A stretch of DNA of 30,345 nucleotides from Pelargonium nanum (taxonomy: Eukaryota > Streptophyta > Magnoliopsida > Geraniales > Geraniaceae): assembly GCA_036897485.1 (NCBI GenBank), contig JAYMTF010000781.1, positions 1-30,345 of the forward strand, given 5' to 3'. Both the position numbers and the translations under genes were made by a program. Of the stretch, positions 1 through 11,160 are shown one piece after another. Under the pieces are notes generated by a model that was given only the letters and a program-made list of their open reading frames with translations, ran no database searches and was not told where the DNA came from. The first letter of the stretch is position 1. The number at the start of each line of letters is the position of its first letter.

Positions 1-120
1 AAACATGGGGATAATTAAAATTGGATAAGTAAATGAAGAAATGAATATTATAATACATGAAATATGAATAAAAAACAGTGCAATAAATGAAGAAAGAGAA
101 AAAATAATAAAAAAAAGCCT

Positions 121-250
121 TAGCTTCGGACGCTTGCCGAAGCGCCTCCACCAAGCGCCACCTCCTTGGCGCCTTCAACTCCAACGCTGCCCATTGCTTA
201 GCAGCTCCTTAGCGCCTCCTTAGCAGTGAGCATTGGAGATGCTCTAATAG
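121..250. repeat. GC-rich repeat-like block
   Basis: This block is much richer in G and C than the AT-rich DNA around it. It holds repeated short words such as CTCCTTAGC and GCGCC, and ends in GGAGATGCTCTAA. The same end word recurs inside an HP30 intron near 2645. Short end motifs of this kind are common on small plant transposons, so this may be the end of a non-autonomous element. No full terminal inverted repeat or target duplication could be found because the left part is poorly defined. Confidence 0.3.
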
Positions 251-320
251 AGTCAACTTAAAATCTGATTGCTACAATAATTGTGTTATGATGGCATTGG
301 CAACGGCTGACCCTTATCTA

Positions 321-352
321 ATTTTGATTTTGATTTTGATTTTGATTTTGAT
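321..352. repeat. ATTTTG microsatellite
   Basis: Five perfect ATTTTG hexamers followed by AT. It is a plain simple-sequence repeat in intergenic DNA. Confidence 0.9.
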
Positions 353-1258
353 GAGGCATGCAAGTTTATTATTGGAATAGGAAGGCCAAGTTTATTGTCA
401 TGTCACTCTCATTCATGTTGCTCAAATCACACTCCATCCACCCTAAAGAGAAAGTTCAAAATAACTTACAAGAAGAAAACAAAAGTAAGAGAAGTGGCAA
501 TTCCATAAAATATAATGGAAGGGTTAGAGGTCAATACAATATAATGCAAGGGTCAGAGGTCATTGTCACTACTAGACGTGGAAATTTGGATTTTGAAACC
601 ATTTTAGATCGAAAAAGAGTAAACTAAATCCAATTCAATAGAGGTTTAGATCTATTCAAATAAATATATATTTGAACGAGTCAATTTTAATTTTTAAAAT
701 CTCATACATTAGAACCCAAATTGTCTGCTTTAGACTTGTGCACTACTACTAAAAGTTAGAATATGTTGGTGATACAAATTTACAACTGAGTCAAATATAT
801 CAAACTTTGGTTGCTTGCGACTACTATTTCCCTTTTTCCTTTAGTATCCAAAATGTGGACCAAATAGGAAAATCTGGTTGATCACTTACTTGACTCATCA
901 CAGACCATAATCCAACCAACAATTGATTCAAGTTTTGTGGAATCCGTAACCACAAAAGGGAAACATAGCAATATAAACTAAGGCCGCAGCAACAGATGAT
1001 CATACAACTACTACTGTATTATATATAGTTAATAAAATCATTAGTTTCAAGCTCAAAACTATAATATGCCTTTGCAAACAAAACTATTGCTTTAATCTCT
1101 AGAAACTGTTGCCAATAAACACTTCAATACAGCAGTTGAATTTGAAGGACTGGTAAAAATGACACTACCTAACTTACTAACATGGAAGCTATTCCTCTTC
1201 TTTATATGGTTTCCCACATAGCAAAACTTTATTCATCCAAGAAACTGCACCGACAGTT
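353..1258. other. Intergenic, includes HP30 3' flank
   Basis: No coding region is convincing here. The 89-codon open frame at 358-627 has no recognisable domain and low-complexity composition. The part closest to 1258 should contain the 3' untranslated region and poly(A) site of the minus-strand HP30 gene. Confidence 0.5.
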
Positions 1259-4200
1259 TTATTGCTTCCCTCCTTTCAGCTCCCGCTCCCTGAATGAAAA
1301 CAGATGGTGAGCAACACTGGCGATTCATAAATCAAGGGACAATTTTACCACAAATGATGACATGAACCAAACCTGCTTATCTGATCAAGAATGAGAAGCC
1401 TAGGTCCTGGGGGGATTTTCACATCTCTTAGGGCACTGAAACAAACATCAAATTCAAGGCTGTCAATGATATTAATATTCATGGTGGGAAGATAATGAAC
1501 TACAAAGGCAAATACAATGTAGCTGAAAGAGAGAATGATTATTCAACTACATGCCTATCAGTCAGCAAAGGCAATGTATTGTCTGTTAATAAGCCTCTCT
1601 TGAAATTCTTTTCATAGTTCTGCAAGCCAAGGTTATTCAGCATGTTCCTTGCTCTGGAATAGTGCGTGTCTTCAACTGGTGGTTGTGAGAACTTTTGACC
1701 CACCTGTACAATCATATGGAATATTCTCAGAAAGGATTAGCATCATAACAACAAAACAAACAGTCTCATACTCATCCCAAACGTCCCTTTTCCTGTGTAA
1801 TTGAGGGGCCAAACTCTGATATCAGAAGATTTACCCAAAGACTTACAGAATATGAGATCGTCAACTGGGAACCTGTAGAAATTCATAAAAATATACATAC
1901 GCCACTCTCTTTATAAGATGCTATCTAGTTTCTAATACTCAGCATGTCAAACTTTTTACTACATGTTAATACTATGTTGCATCTACACTTGCACACACAT
2001 CTTGTTCAGAGCTGCACTACAGTTCTCAACAGCCAAGGACTTCAAAGAAAACATAAGCTGATTTTAAAAAATGAAAAATTCATTCCTCTTCCTTCTCACC
2101 TGGTAAAGTCCACCTTGAACAAGGGCAAAAAATAGGCCAGAAGTGAGTGCATTTGCTGCCTGATTTGGGCCACCCATGCCACTCACCAGTGAAAAAATAG
2201 CTCCAGAACCAAAGGCTGCCGCCATGCTGCAATAATAAATAATTAATTTTTGAGCAAGTGCATGGGACTAACAATGAAATAAAATGCAAAACTAATGAAA
2301 TACATTCTGACAATCCAATTAAATATCAAGAGTAAAAGCTAAAGGTAGAAGTTGATTATACATTGTCATGGTAACTTATAACAAACCTACCATACAATAC
2401 TAGTGGATTGAATTTTCCAGCATAATTTACTGCCTCTTCCTGTGGGAAAATACATAAAGAAAATCTTAACTGCTTTCTTTGAACTATACCCAAACCAATG
2501 TAGCCAGCACTGTTTTACTTCATTTATAATTATGATTAAGTTTCTAATGGTAGTAGTAATAACAAGGAAATAGTAGAGGATGATCACTTTGACTTCAGAA
2601 ACTCCAGTGCAATGGGTAAAACATACCCCAAAACAGATTTAATGGAGATGCTCTAAATTATAAGGAAGTTTCAAGAGATATCAATGATCTAATGAACAAA
2701 TAAAGGGTTCAATATGCAAGCAAAATTTTGCGATAAAACAAATACAATATTTTATAATTGTCACTTTCTGTGATCTAACTTTTGCAATTCAAAATAAAAG
2801 AGATACAAGATAACATATCTGCTTAAGAAAAATGAAAAGAGATCACAAAAGAAATATAAATATACAGAAGAAGAAAACAACGAGGATTGAATTGCCTCGA
2901 GAAACCTTAGAAAGTGGTGCCACTACCTCTGGCTCAAAGATACACCCAAAAAAATTACAAAGACAGTCCAACAATAGAACCAACCATTTCAAATTTATCA
3001 TCTACGGCAGGATGAAATTGATGGCTTTCTCCATATAGTGCAGAACTAAGAAATAACGCAACTTAAATTTTGAGCCAAGTCAATCCATTCTAATGAATTA
3101 GCTTGGAAAGGTCAATTTCATCATAATCCAGGCCCCAAAAAACAGAATTTAAAAGTAACGACATAAATTTCACATGTTATTTTAAAACAAAAAATACTAA
3201 AAAGAAAGTAAAAATTTCTGCTGCAGTTTGTTTAGTGTGCTGGCTCAAAACCAAATCGCAAAACTTAACAGACTAATGGGGTAAAGTGAATTAATTTCCT
3301 TTGGCTCACTGAACCATAACAAAGAAAAATGTTTGGGAGATGTGTTGGAGAGAGAAGGAAGGGGGGTGGGCGTCAACATTATGCAGCACCCAAAACCCAA
3401 TATACAAAGTTACCCAAGGAAAGAGCCAATAAGGACTTTCATTTTTTTTTCCTGAAAAATAGTTCCAAAGTTTGCTCATATCTAAAATGGTAGAGATGAC
3501 TTTATATTTAAAACGCCATTCAACTTTTTTCTTCATCTTTGCTTTTTTCCTCACTTTATACATTTCCACTAATTCCACTACTTATCAAGGTGAAAAGTTC
3601 TTGCACTAGAACATATCAAAAGCAGATGCTGTCAACAAGATCTTATATAATATCTAATGCGTCCCTTTTGTATATTGAACTGAAATATGATTTCAAATCA
3701 ACAGGTTAGTAGAAACTATTCAGTTCAAGTGATATACACTCAGTTGCTCAGTAAAAACAGTTGTAAATGTACAAGTAGCAAAGGATTTTATTTTACCGAT
3801 GTTGACATGTTGAAAAGAGAGATTACTTATAGTCATCATCCAAAATCTACAAGGGACACAAATACAAAGAATAAAAGCCCACCTAGACTGAACATCCTCC
3901 TTGCCTCTCAATCTTTTCATGACACATGATATCCCTGCATTGACACCTGTCATCACAGCAAAGTTGCGAGCTTGAACCAGTGGACCTCCAGAAAGCGCCT
4001 GCAATGAAAGTAAACATTTTTCAATTATAATGGCGGAACCCTCCACCACTCAAACAGTATCATCATTTTAACTGGTTTCATGTTCTTTGAAAGATTGAGC
4101 GTTTTCAGCATGAATCCATCCTTTATACCAAAACCACTATTTCCTCTGCTTAGTCAGTGAGGATAAGATGCAAGCTACCAACCCACAATTAACTTGAAGT

Positions 4201-4895
4201 GCAAATATCCAATGTTGTTGGAATATGTAACATATGGTTTATAAGTATATTAAAATCAACATTAAACAAATATATATATATATATATGAACCTCTTAGTT
4301 AGCCAGGATGCTAACAGTTGTTTGTGGCTGAAATAAATTCTAAGTGTTGCTTCATCTGATATTCATTCCCACAATGACCAGGAGTTCAACTTCACATGAC
4401 AACCAGCAAATTTCAGAGAAATTTATTTTGAGCCTAATCGAGTGTATATTTCAATTCTCAATCAATAATATTAAAAAATTCATTATCTTCTCTTATATTT
4501 TCTCTCTAATGGAGGGAGAGCCACCAAACAAATCAGTTTCAAATGAGAAATTCAAACACAATAATCACAATTTCAAACAAACAAAAGAGCATAAATGAAA
4601 AAGAAAGTACCTGAGCCTGCTTAAATGAGGCCATGGCTTCAGCGTTGAGGGCTGCCTGAGGAGGAGGGGTGGGGAGAGAGGAGGATATTGCGCCGGTGGG
4701 GGTCCCTAAGAAGCCGCCGATGGCGGCGCCCTGGGTGGCGCTGGTGAGGGTGACGACGGCGGCCTCGACGGGGAGAGACTGCTTGGAGAGCCAAAGCCTG
4801 AAACCAGACTCCAATTCCTTGTACTTGACCTGCAACTGCTCAATTGGGTTGCTCTGCTGCATTTGCACCATCACTCCTTGCTTGCCTTGGCTCAT
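1259..4895 (-). CDS. HP30: HP30-like chloroplast inner-envelope import subunit (Tim17 family + SAM)
   Basis: Six exons (4895-4611, 3998-3883, 2226-2100, 1703-1555, 1435-1373, 1289-1259) join in phase to 256 residues. The family belongs to the Tim17/Tim22/Tim23 group; Arabidopsis HP30 proteins sit in the chloroplast inner envelope and import proteins lacking a cleavable transit peptide. Residues about 43-175 form the Tim17-like region, with Gly/Ala-rich hydrophobic helices, VEAAVV at 43-48 and GGPLVQARNFAVMTGVNAG at exon 2. Residues about 190-247 read as the plant SAM domain (LGLQNYEKNFKRGLL, then IPPGPRLLILD). The length is close to the roughly 260 residues usual for HP30. The first in-frame ATG at 4895 is used; the codon 12 bases upstream is GTG. 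The exon 4 donor is GC rather than GT. Intron sizes are about 0.6, 1.7, 0.4, 0.1 and 0.1 kb. A truncated copy of the 5' half lies at 27849-30055. The exact paralogue (HP30-1 or HP30-2) cannot be decided. Confidence 0.93.
4271..4287. repeat. TA dinucleotide run
   Basis: An uninterrupted TA run in HP30 intron 1. It is absent from the duplicated intron near 29680, so it arose or was lost after the duplication. Confidence 0.85.
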
Positions 4896-5520
4896 TTTCT
4901 GCTTCACGCCTTTGAATCTGATACTTCAGCTGAGTTTTGGTTTGGATGAGCAGAGAAGAAACCAAGAAAGCAAGAAGTAGCAAAGCTCTTCTTCTCTCTG
5001 TTGTCTCAGCCCTGCCTGCCCTAGCCTTAGCCTTGGCTCATGTATGCACTGTTCTCAAGTAACTGCCATGTGATTGGCTACTGTTTGGTTACAGGGTTGC
5101 ACTCGCACGTTTCACGTACAAATCAAAGTGTTACTGTTATGTATGTAACAAAAGGCATGTTTGACTTTCAACGTTATAGTCTTTCTTATGTACATTCTCT
5201 TTCTCTACCAAACTTGAAGTAATTTCTACCTAACTTCTTCAACCCACATTGTGTATTATAATACTGTAATTTTTTAGGTGTACAATGAATGTATAATTTG
5301 TGGGCATCCATCCAAAATTCGACTCGCATTTTGTAGGTTGGGATCTCATAAAAAGTACATGATCAAAAGTTTGCTATGAGGCACTAAGGCCTTGCCTTTG
5401 GCAATACATTACATTACACGACTTGGATCCAACCATCAACAATCAGAGCTCCCAAAACAAAGAAAAAAGGCTGAGGGAGGATAAAAGGATCACAACAAAT
5501 CAGCTGATTCAGCTCTACTG
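4896..5520 (-). promoter_or_regulatory. HP30 5' flank and leader
   Basis: Reading the minus strand, about 140 bases upstream of the HP30 ATG are pyrimidine-rich (CTTCTT and CTCTCT words), as is common in plant leaders. No convincing TATA box is seen at a fitting distance. Further upstream I see no gene. Confidence 0.35.
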
Positions 5521-5970
5521 TTCTACTTGCACTTTTTTTTTATCGGCAAGCGGTACTTCATTAAATATCTCAGAAGGAAAATAAAGTACAAGAGAGGAGC
5601 AATAAATTGCTCCGGTAAAAATGAAGAGTACAAAATTAAAATGACTTGAAAAAAAAACTAAAAGTTGAGAATTCCTTGAAAGTGGGATTGGGGATAGTAA
5701 GATGCTGCCTTGGAGAGAGGACAGATTACGTGGGAAAGGGTGCACTGCACGCGTGATCATAATGATAGTGTGGGAGAAACTGCCCCATTAAACTAGTGTG
5801 TTGTATACAACAGCTCCTATTGAATAAAAACCGGACAACATTACCAGAATTCATCCACGTTCTTTGCCAATGGCTGATTTATAGTGGTCAGGCTGCAGAT
5901 ATATTTGCTAAAGGATCCAATCCAACCATCTTCACCTTAGCCTCCAAGACTTGGGTAATTCTACTTGCAC
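5521..5970. mobile_element. Retroelement fragment with 12-bp flanking direct repeats
   Basis: The 12-mer TTCTACTTGCAC occurs at 5521-5532 and again at 5959-5970. The left copy is followed directly by nine T residues, then a reverse-strand tail resembling plant LINE 3' ends (minus strand: TTTAATGAAG, then GCCGAT and poly(A)). This is the layout of a minus-oriented LINE or SINE insertion with a target-site duplication. Inside it on the plus strand, 5895-5955 reads ADIFAKG followed by a short tail. That resembles the RNase H C-terminus of Ty1/copia polyproteins, where ADIFTKG is usual. The insert may therefore be composite: a LINE tail joined to an older copia relic. No intact gene remains. Confidence 0.5.
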
Positions 5971-7874
5971 CAGATCAGTAAGAGAACACGACGGATTGAG
6001 ACTACCGAAGCCTTTTAACTATTGCATGATCTTGACCAGCAATTTCCACGAAAGAAATAGGACTTTGGAGGGCTACATCCGCATTTATTTTTTCCACTCA
6101 ATTGGGGATTGTTGCATGAAACTTGTCAGCTCTTTGTTGTTTTCTCTCTAGTGCAATCCCTACTATAAAAGAGTTGGTTTCCACGCTACTTTTCGGCATT
6201 TGGTCGTCATTCTGAAAACTTTATGTTCAGCATCTATATGACCTCCAAAACTGCAAGCCAAATATGAAGTAGAAAGTTCTATTCAATGTTGGATAACAAT
6301 GTCTCACAAAGGGGGCCTCCACCCCAGAGCCACCGCAACCATTGCTGTAATCCATATAAACTTTTCTTGATGATCTTCGAATTTTGAATGAAGAAAATAA
6401 TTTATGTTGTATCAGAGAATCTTGTACCTGGCGCAGAAAAAGACGTGAGAAACACAAGGTTAAGAAAATGGCCTTTAAGCTGGATTTTCAGCGAAGAAAA
6501 AGCAGTTCAGCTTGTATCCCAAAACCTTGTACCTTGCAAGGAAAATGATGAAACTTTCATAGGTTGCATGTGTTGACATCAACAGCTTGGCGGGGATCAG
6601 TCCTGAAAATTTCAACCAACAATAATTCACAAATCCAATTGCACCAGAACAATTAACGATAAAGGATAAAATTTGATCCCCTACAGAATTTCTCTTAATG
6701 ACCTAGAAAGCCATACAAGCGAAGACAGATTTCTTTGCCTAGAAACTCATCCATGCTGCAAAACATCATTGAAAATATGAAGTTGCTTCCATTCAAGGTC
6801 AAAACCAAACAGATTAATGAAGTACAACCCCTTTGACAGCCAAATATTTTGAAATATCAGCAAATACTGTCATCTTCGGTTCATCACCTCGACTGGTGCG
6901 TCTTTTTAACTCCATTGCTGGAAAGAACATGATTACCTACATGAGAAAAGCACAAGTAACTGATCAGAAACTCATTAAACTGTTAAGGAAACTTAATTAA
7001 AAACAAAACAAAAACATATATTATTAGAACAAGCATTATTAAACTCTCCTGAATGGCAAATGCTTGAATCCCTGCAAAATCAACATTTACTTCAGGAACC
7101 CACACCAAAGTATATCCCAAATGAATATGACTAATTGATTATGCAAACAAATAAGAGAAATAAAGCCAGACCATATGTCTTCAACCTGCAAGAAGTTAAG
7201 CCATGTTAAGCAACATGACTAAAAGTTTTCATCAAATAATAACCTAACCACCTTACATTGGAAGACCTTGGGAAAACCTGTACACAGTTCAGCAGCAGGA
7301 ACAAAAACCCATGAACAACCAAGTCATAGTAATCACTCTAGATACTACAAAAATACTTTGTAGTCCCAAGGAGGGAAAGTAAATTATCTAAGATGCATAT
7401 GATACAATGAATTATTGCATAAATAAGTGGAATGTGCAAAAAAAATGCAAGTTAAACATAGAACAAATCAAATTATAGTAGCTAAAAAATCCAAATCCAG
7501 AAGGAAATTGCTAGAATCAATACACAATAAAATGAGATAGCAATTAAGGTCTAGAAGAAGAGCCGGTAGCACCCTGTCGTTGTCCACGTTCATATTAGTG
7601 GGATTAGAAAGAAATTGAAGCTTCAAGTTTCGAACAAAATCGAAATGTTAACATATCCTAGTCATAGTCAAGCTACTAGGAGCTACATTGCATTAAAGAG
7701 ATAAGAAATATATAGTTCCTACAGATAGGCGGGACAAATTACGTCCACGAATTAAGTGATCACATAAAGTTCTAGTATCCATAGCTGTCCCATGAAAAGA
7801 AAATAAAGGGAAAATTTCAAAGGAACACATTAAAATAAAAGATAGGAGTTTTCCGGTTATACTATATATCTTAT
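5971..7874. other. Spacer with possible short minus-strand exons
   Basis: No long gene is visible. On the minus strand several short segments look like exons because good acceptors precede them: TTTTCAG at about 6600, TTTTGCAG before 6757 (with a TCTAG|GT donor near 6705), CTTTCCAG before 6917 and CTTGCAG before 7185. They do not join into one clear open frame. They could be an extended 3' end of the gene at 7875-8393, a noncoding RNA or remnants of a lost gene. Confidence 0.3.
6814..6915 (-). CDS. Possible 33-residue small ORF
   Basis: An ATG two bases after a good splice acceptor (CTTTCCAG) opens 33 codons ending in TAA. The peptide starts MELKRRTSRGDEPKM and continues FADISKYLAVKGVV. It has a basic and acidic start and then a mildly hydrophobic amphipathic segment, a more protein-like composition than nearby open frames. 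I do not recognise the family. It may be an exon fragment rather than a complete gene. Confidence 0.2.
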   Translation of the reverse strand: MELKRRTSRGDEPKMTVFADISKYLAVKGVVLH

Positions 7875-8393
7875 CTAGCTCATATCCATGCCATCTCCAA
7901 CTTGGCTGCAGATTGGAGTGACAACAGAGAAAGATCTCTCAAAAGGAGAAGGATGAAACTTGGCATCCCGTCTGCGCTTAAAGCCACAGTTATCAGGTGG
8001 GGAAGTCTCTGCATCAAGCTTTCTACGAACCCCTCTCACAGCCTGCTCCTCTGCTGGGGTAAGAGGGAAGATCTTCCCGCTTGCGCGGCAAAGGGAGCTA
8101 TGGTTATCATACAGAATCCTCTGGTTACAATTTTTATCACAAATGTGAGTGAGACCGGTTAGTTTGCAGCGGTACATATTAGCACACACATGCTCATTCT
8201 CACATTTCCAGTCGCATTTGTGAACAGGATTTGGCCCTTCTTGGCCCAGAATACTTGACAGAAAAATAACATTGGCAGGCACTGCAACCATGGAATTTCC
8301 ATATACCTCCATTGCTTCTACGAATTGAGCAGCTAGCAAAGATCTCCACAACAGATTGGACAACCCGTTCCCGTTCTGCAGAGCCCACAACAT
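7875..8393 (-). CDS. Cys/His-rich plant protein, unknown function
   Basis: A single coding exon gives 172 residues. Residues 60-102 carry a dense array of possible metal ligands: C60, C64, H68, C70, C76, H83, C85, C89 and C102, around the words CKLTG and HICDKNC. This spacing suggests one or two zinc-binding units. It is followed by FPLTPAEEQAVRGVRRK and a basic KRRR at 139-142 that could act as a nuclear localisation signal. No signal peptide or membrane helix is seen. I cannot assign a named family. The start at 8393 is the first ATG after the probable leader intron. However, CTCTGCAG at about 8376 could itself act as an acceptor, in which case translation would begin at the internal ATG encoding MEVYGN (residue 28). 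Confidence 0.75.
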   Translation of the reverse strand: MLWALQNGNGLSNLLWRSLLAAQFVEAMEVYGNSMVAVPANVIFLSSILGQEGPNPVHKCDWKCENEHVCANMYRCKLTGLTHICDKNCNQRILYDNHSSLCRASGKIFPLTPAEEQAVRGVRRKLDAETSPPDNCGFKRRRDAKFHPSPFERSFSVVTPICSQVGDGMDMS

Positions 8394-8998
8394 AATAAAT
8401 GGTCAAACTTGATTCCCTGATTCTTCAAGTTTGCAATTGTGTTGATCATTTTCTTTTTTTTCATTTTCACCAACCAAACAAAATCTTAGAATATGCCAAT
8501 TTAGCCACCCACCCACCAACCCAAGAGTGAGTAGTGCCAAAAAGGCCATTATCATTTCACACAAAAAAATATCTACAGATATTTTACCTCAATCCATTAC
8601 ACAGAAACAAAAACACACAGAATTTGATGAAAGAATCAGCCTACACAACCTACAAGAAAACAGATCTGGAACAGAAACCCCCAAAAAAATGTCCCCCACA
8701 GCATACAACAGAACACAAAGAACCAGACAACACGAAAATTACACAAATAGGTGTGGCTAGAAGTTGAAACTCCCGAAAAGACAAAAGATTTAACATAAAC
8801 AAAGCAACAATAATGGAATCAATTAAAAATAAACGAAGCACTCACCTATTATCCTTCTCCGAACGAACAGCGAAGAACCGCAGTAGAAAAGCCCTCTTCC
8901 TTAAAAAGAAAAACGAAAACACTAACTCACAGACAAAACACTCACCGCAGAGAGAAGAAGAAGAAGAAATGGAAAAATGCAGAAGGTAATTAATTAAG
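8394..8998 (-). other. Leader exon and leader intron of the Cys-rich gene
   Basis: On the minus strand an ATG-free, pyrimidine-rich segment from about 8998 ends at 8846 with a strong TAG|GTGAGT donor. A possible acceptor GAATCAG lies at 8417, close to the ATG at 8393. This fits a 5' untranslated exon of about 150 bases and an intron of about 430 bases. The transcription start is estimated from the TATA box, not observed. Confidence 0.5.
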
Positions 8999-9024
8999 CA
9001 AGAGAAAATGGAGGAGGAGGTAGG

Positions 9025-9032
9025 TATATATA
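9025..9032 (-). promoter_or_regulatory. TATA box of the Cys-rich gene
   Basis: The minus strand reads CTCTATATATACC here, a strong plant TATA box, about 30 bases before the inferred leader exon. The distance to the coding start is explained by the leader intron. Confidence 0.6.
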
Positions 9033-9206
9033 GAGAGGAGGTGGGGTTGACGTTGGGAGTAGAAGAAATTGAAATGAAATGTGAGTGAAATGAAGGTAAT
9101 TGTCTGGTAGTGGTAGCAGTAGCCAATAGCAATGGCTACAATAATGGATAATTCATGGAGCGAGCGAGTGAGACGGCAATTTCATATCAAAGGTGTATCT
9201 ATCACT

Positions 9207-9212
9207 CACGTG
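9207..9212. promoter_or_regulatory. G-box / ABRE-like CACGTGTC
   Basis: CACGTG followed by TC matches the ACGTGTC core recognised by plant bZIP factors. It lies about 180 bases upstream of the TATA box of the minus-strand Cys-rich gene. A second G-box lies at 9420-9425. Light or abscisic-acid control is only a suggestion. Confidence 0.35.
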
Positions 9213-9419
9213 TCTCTATTTTCTTCATATTCAACACTTGTTTGTCTTTCTCTCTCTATTTCTATAACAATTATGTCATGTGCGATGATGCGCCTACTTC
9301 CATACAATCTCCACACAAAATGTGGAACTACGACTTTCTTCACTTGTACAGTTGTACCTATCCAAACAATACTTCACACGTCTACCTATCCATTAAATGA
9401 TGGTCAATGCAACACTTCA

Positions 9420-9425
9420 CACGTG
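9420..9425. promoter_or_regulatory. Second G-box
   Basis: CACGTG inside the palindrome ACACGTGT, about 390 bases upstream of the same TATA box. Two G-boxes in one promoter raise the chance that they are functional, but single sites occur often by chance. Confidence 0.3.
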
Positions 9426-9734
9426 TTACTTCTGTCTTTAAAACTGCCCCATCTTTAGTTACTGCACATTTTTACTATTTTGGTAACGCATGTTGCGGTC
9501 ATTAACTGGGGGTAATGACAACCATATTTTATTACTAAAACACATAATAATGTTATGGTACCAATAGAAACAATATCAATAGTTTAAGCACCAGATAGAA
9601 AAAAAAAATTATTGAGTACCGATTTGGAACAATATGTATAGTTAAGATATCAAAATAGAACATTATCCTTAATTTCTTTTGTCAAATACAACATAAAATT
9701 TTCAGGAGATAGGAGTCGAACTTATGTTGGTGAA

Positions 9735-10069
9735 GTTGACATATGTCTTTGGGGTATGTTGGTTAAACTTTATCGGAGAAGTTGACTCACGTATTCAGGG
9801 GGGGCGGCGATCGAACTTATTGGGAGGAGTTGAACCGTGACTTGACGGGCATAGTGATCAAACCATTTAGGATGAGTTGACTCATGCGCTTCGCAAGGCA
9901 TCATGATCAAACTTCTTGGGTGAAGTTCGTATATGTCTTCAGAGGCACGATGGTCGAAATTCCTGGAAGAAGCTGACCCACGCTTTCACATAGCAAGACG
10001 ATTGAATTTAATGGAACAATGTTGACTCATGCCTTTGGAGGCATGACAATTGAACCATTGATGCCCTTT
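9735..10069. repeat. Degenerate 48-bp tandem repeat array (about 7 units)
   Basis: The unit begins GTTGACTCATG and continues as a TTTGGAGGCATGA-like word, then a CGATCGAACTT-like word and a GGGAGAA-like end. Unit starts are at 9735, 9781, 9829, 9876, 9925, 9972 and 10021, giving spacings of 46 to 49 bases. The last unit contains CATGCC and GGCATG arms that can pair. Copies differ strongly, so the array is old. I do not recognise it as a known satellite; it may be an internal minisatellite of a decayed retroelement. Confidence 0.75.
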
Positions 10070-11160
10070 AAGGATACCTTAGGAAAGCTTTTAGCGAAAC
10101 ATCCCAAGTTTGGGATCGACGAGGCTTTCAAAGATGAGGCTCTCAACGTCGTTCAATTGTGAGGCCGAACTTGGGGAGCTCTCAATGAAACATACCAAGA
10201 AGCCGTAGCATAAGACCCTCAATGCCCTTCAAACATAAGGTCGTTGTTGGTTGCCACATATGTCACCCTTTCAAGTAACATTGAATGAGATCTAGTACTT
10301 TAGGAGGACAGCTAGTTTGAGATGTATGTTTACCTTGAGTGACATCACAAGTGAACCGACCCTTTTAAGGTCGTTATTTTTGGGGTCATCCCTTTTCACC
10401 CTTAGTAATGACTTTAAACTTTGGGTTCCCGTACTTTCCCTCAAAATGAACTCTTCGAATGTCTTGAAAAGAAAACTTGACGAAACATCCTTTCTATAAG
10501 AGTTTAATGTGCCCAACCTCTCCAGTTAATCGGCGCTGTGGTCGGTCGAACCATCTCTACAAAAAATGAGTCAATAATGGCCAAAGTGGCCTTAGATTTT
10601 ATGAGTAAGAGGTTGGAATCTCATGTCGTAGTCTTATTCGTCCCAAAAGATGGGTCGAACCCTATTGCGGGGTCTTGATTATCACAAGGAAAGGGTAGGA
10701 ACATTCAGTCGAGTTCTTGAATTTCTTCTCCAATTTGGTTGTTTTTAAAGTCGGGACAACATTCCTTGAGAAAGTGAACTCGTGTAGAACCATGTGAGCA
10801 AATTCACCACAGAGTTACGATGCCTAAACTCGTCGCGGGAGCAAACTTCTTCATGGAGGTGGACTTACGTGGGGCCACAAAAGCAAGGTCATCATGGGGC
10901 TACGTCGCTACAATGCACGAGCTCAATGCGAGAACAAACTTTCCTCGCGAAAGTGGACTTTACCCGAACCAGATATATTAAACAAATAATATAATAAATA
11001 TGTTTATTTTAAAACTTAAATATTTTTAGAAACAAAAACTTAGATATTAATAATATTGATTTTTGTTTTATTCGATTTAAATATTTTATATTTGTATATA
11101 ATACTATATTTTAAAAAATTAAAAGTTGCAATTTTGTGAGATATTTTATAAATTAAATAA
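10070..11160. other. Unassigned repeat-like spacer
   Basis: Composition is more GC-balanced than the surrounding spacers up to about 10970, then turns very AT-rich. At 10830-10970 two related words recur: GCGGGAGCAAACTT with GTGGACTTACG, then GCGAGAACAAACTT with GTGGACTTTAC. This suggests a second degenerate repeat. No open frame has a recognisable domain. It is probably the rest of the transposon relic that carries the 48-bp array. Confidence 0.4.

Noticed and set aside
358..627. 89-codon plus-strand open frame
   Set aside because: No domain, no splice context and composition like random AT-rich DNA.
4669..4980. 103-codon plus-strand open frame over HP30 exon 1
   Set aside because: Antisense shadow of the GC-rich, well-supported HP30 exon.
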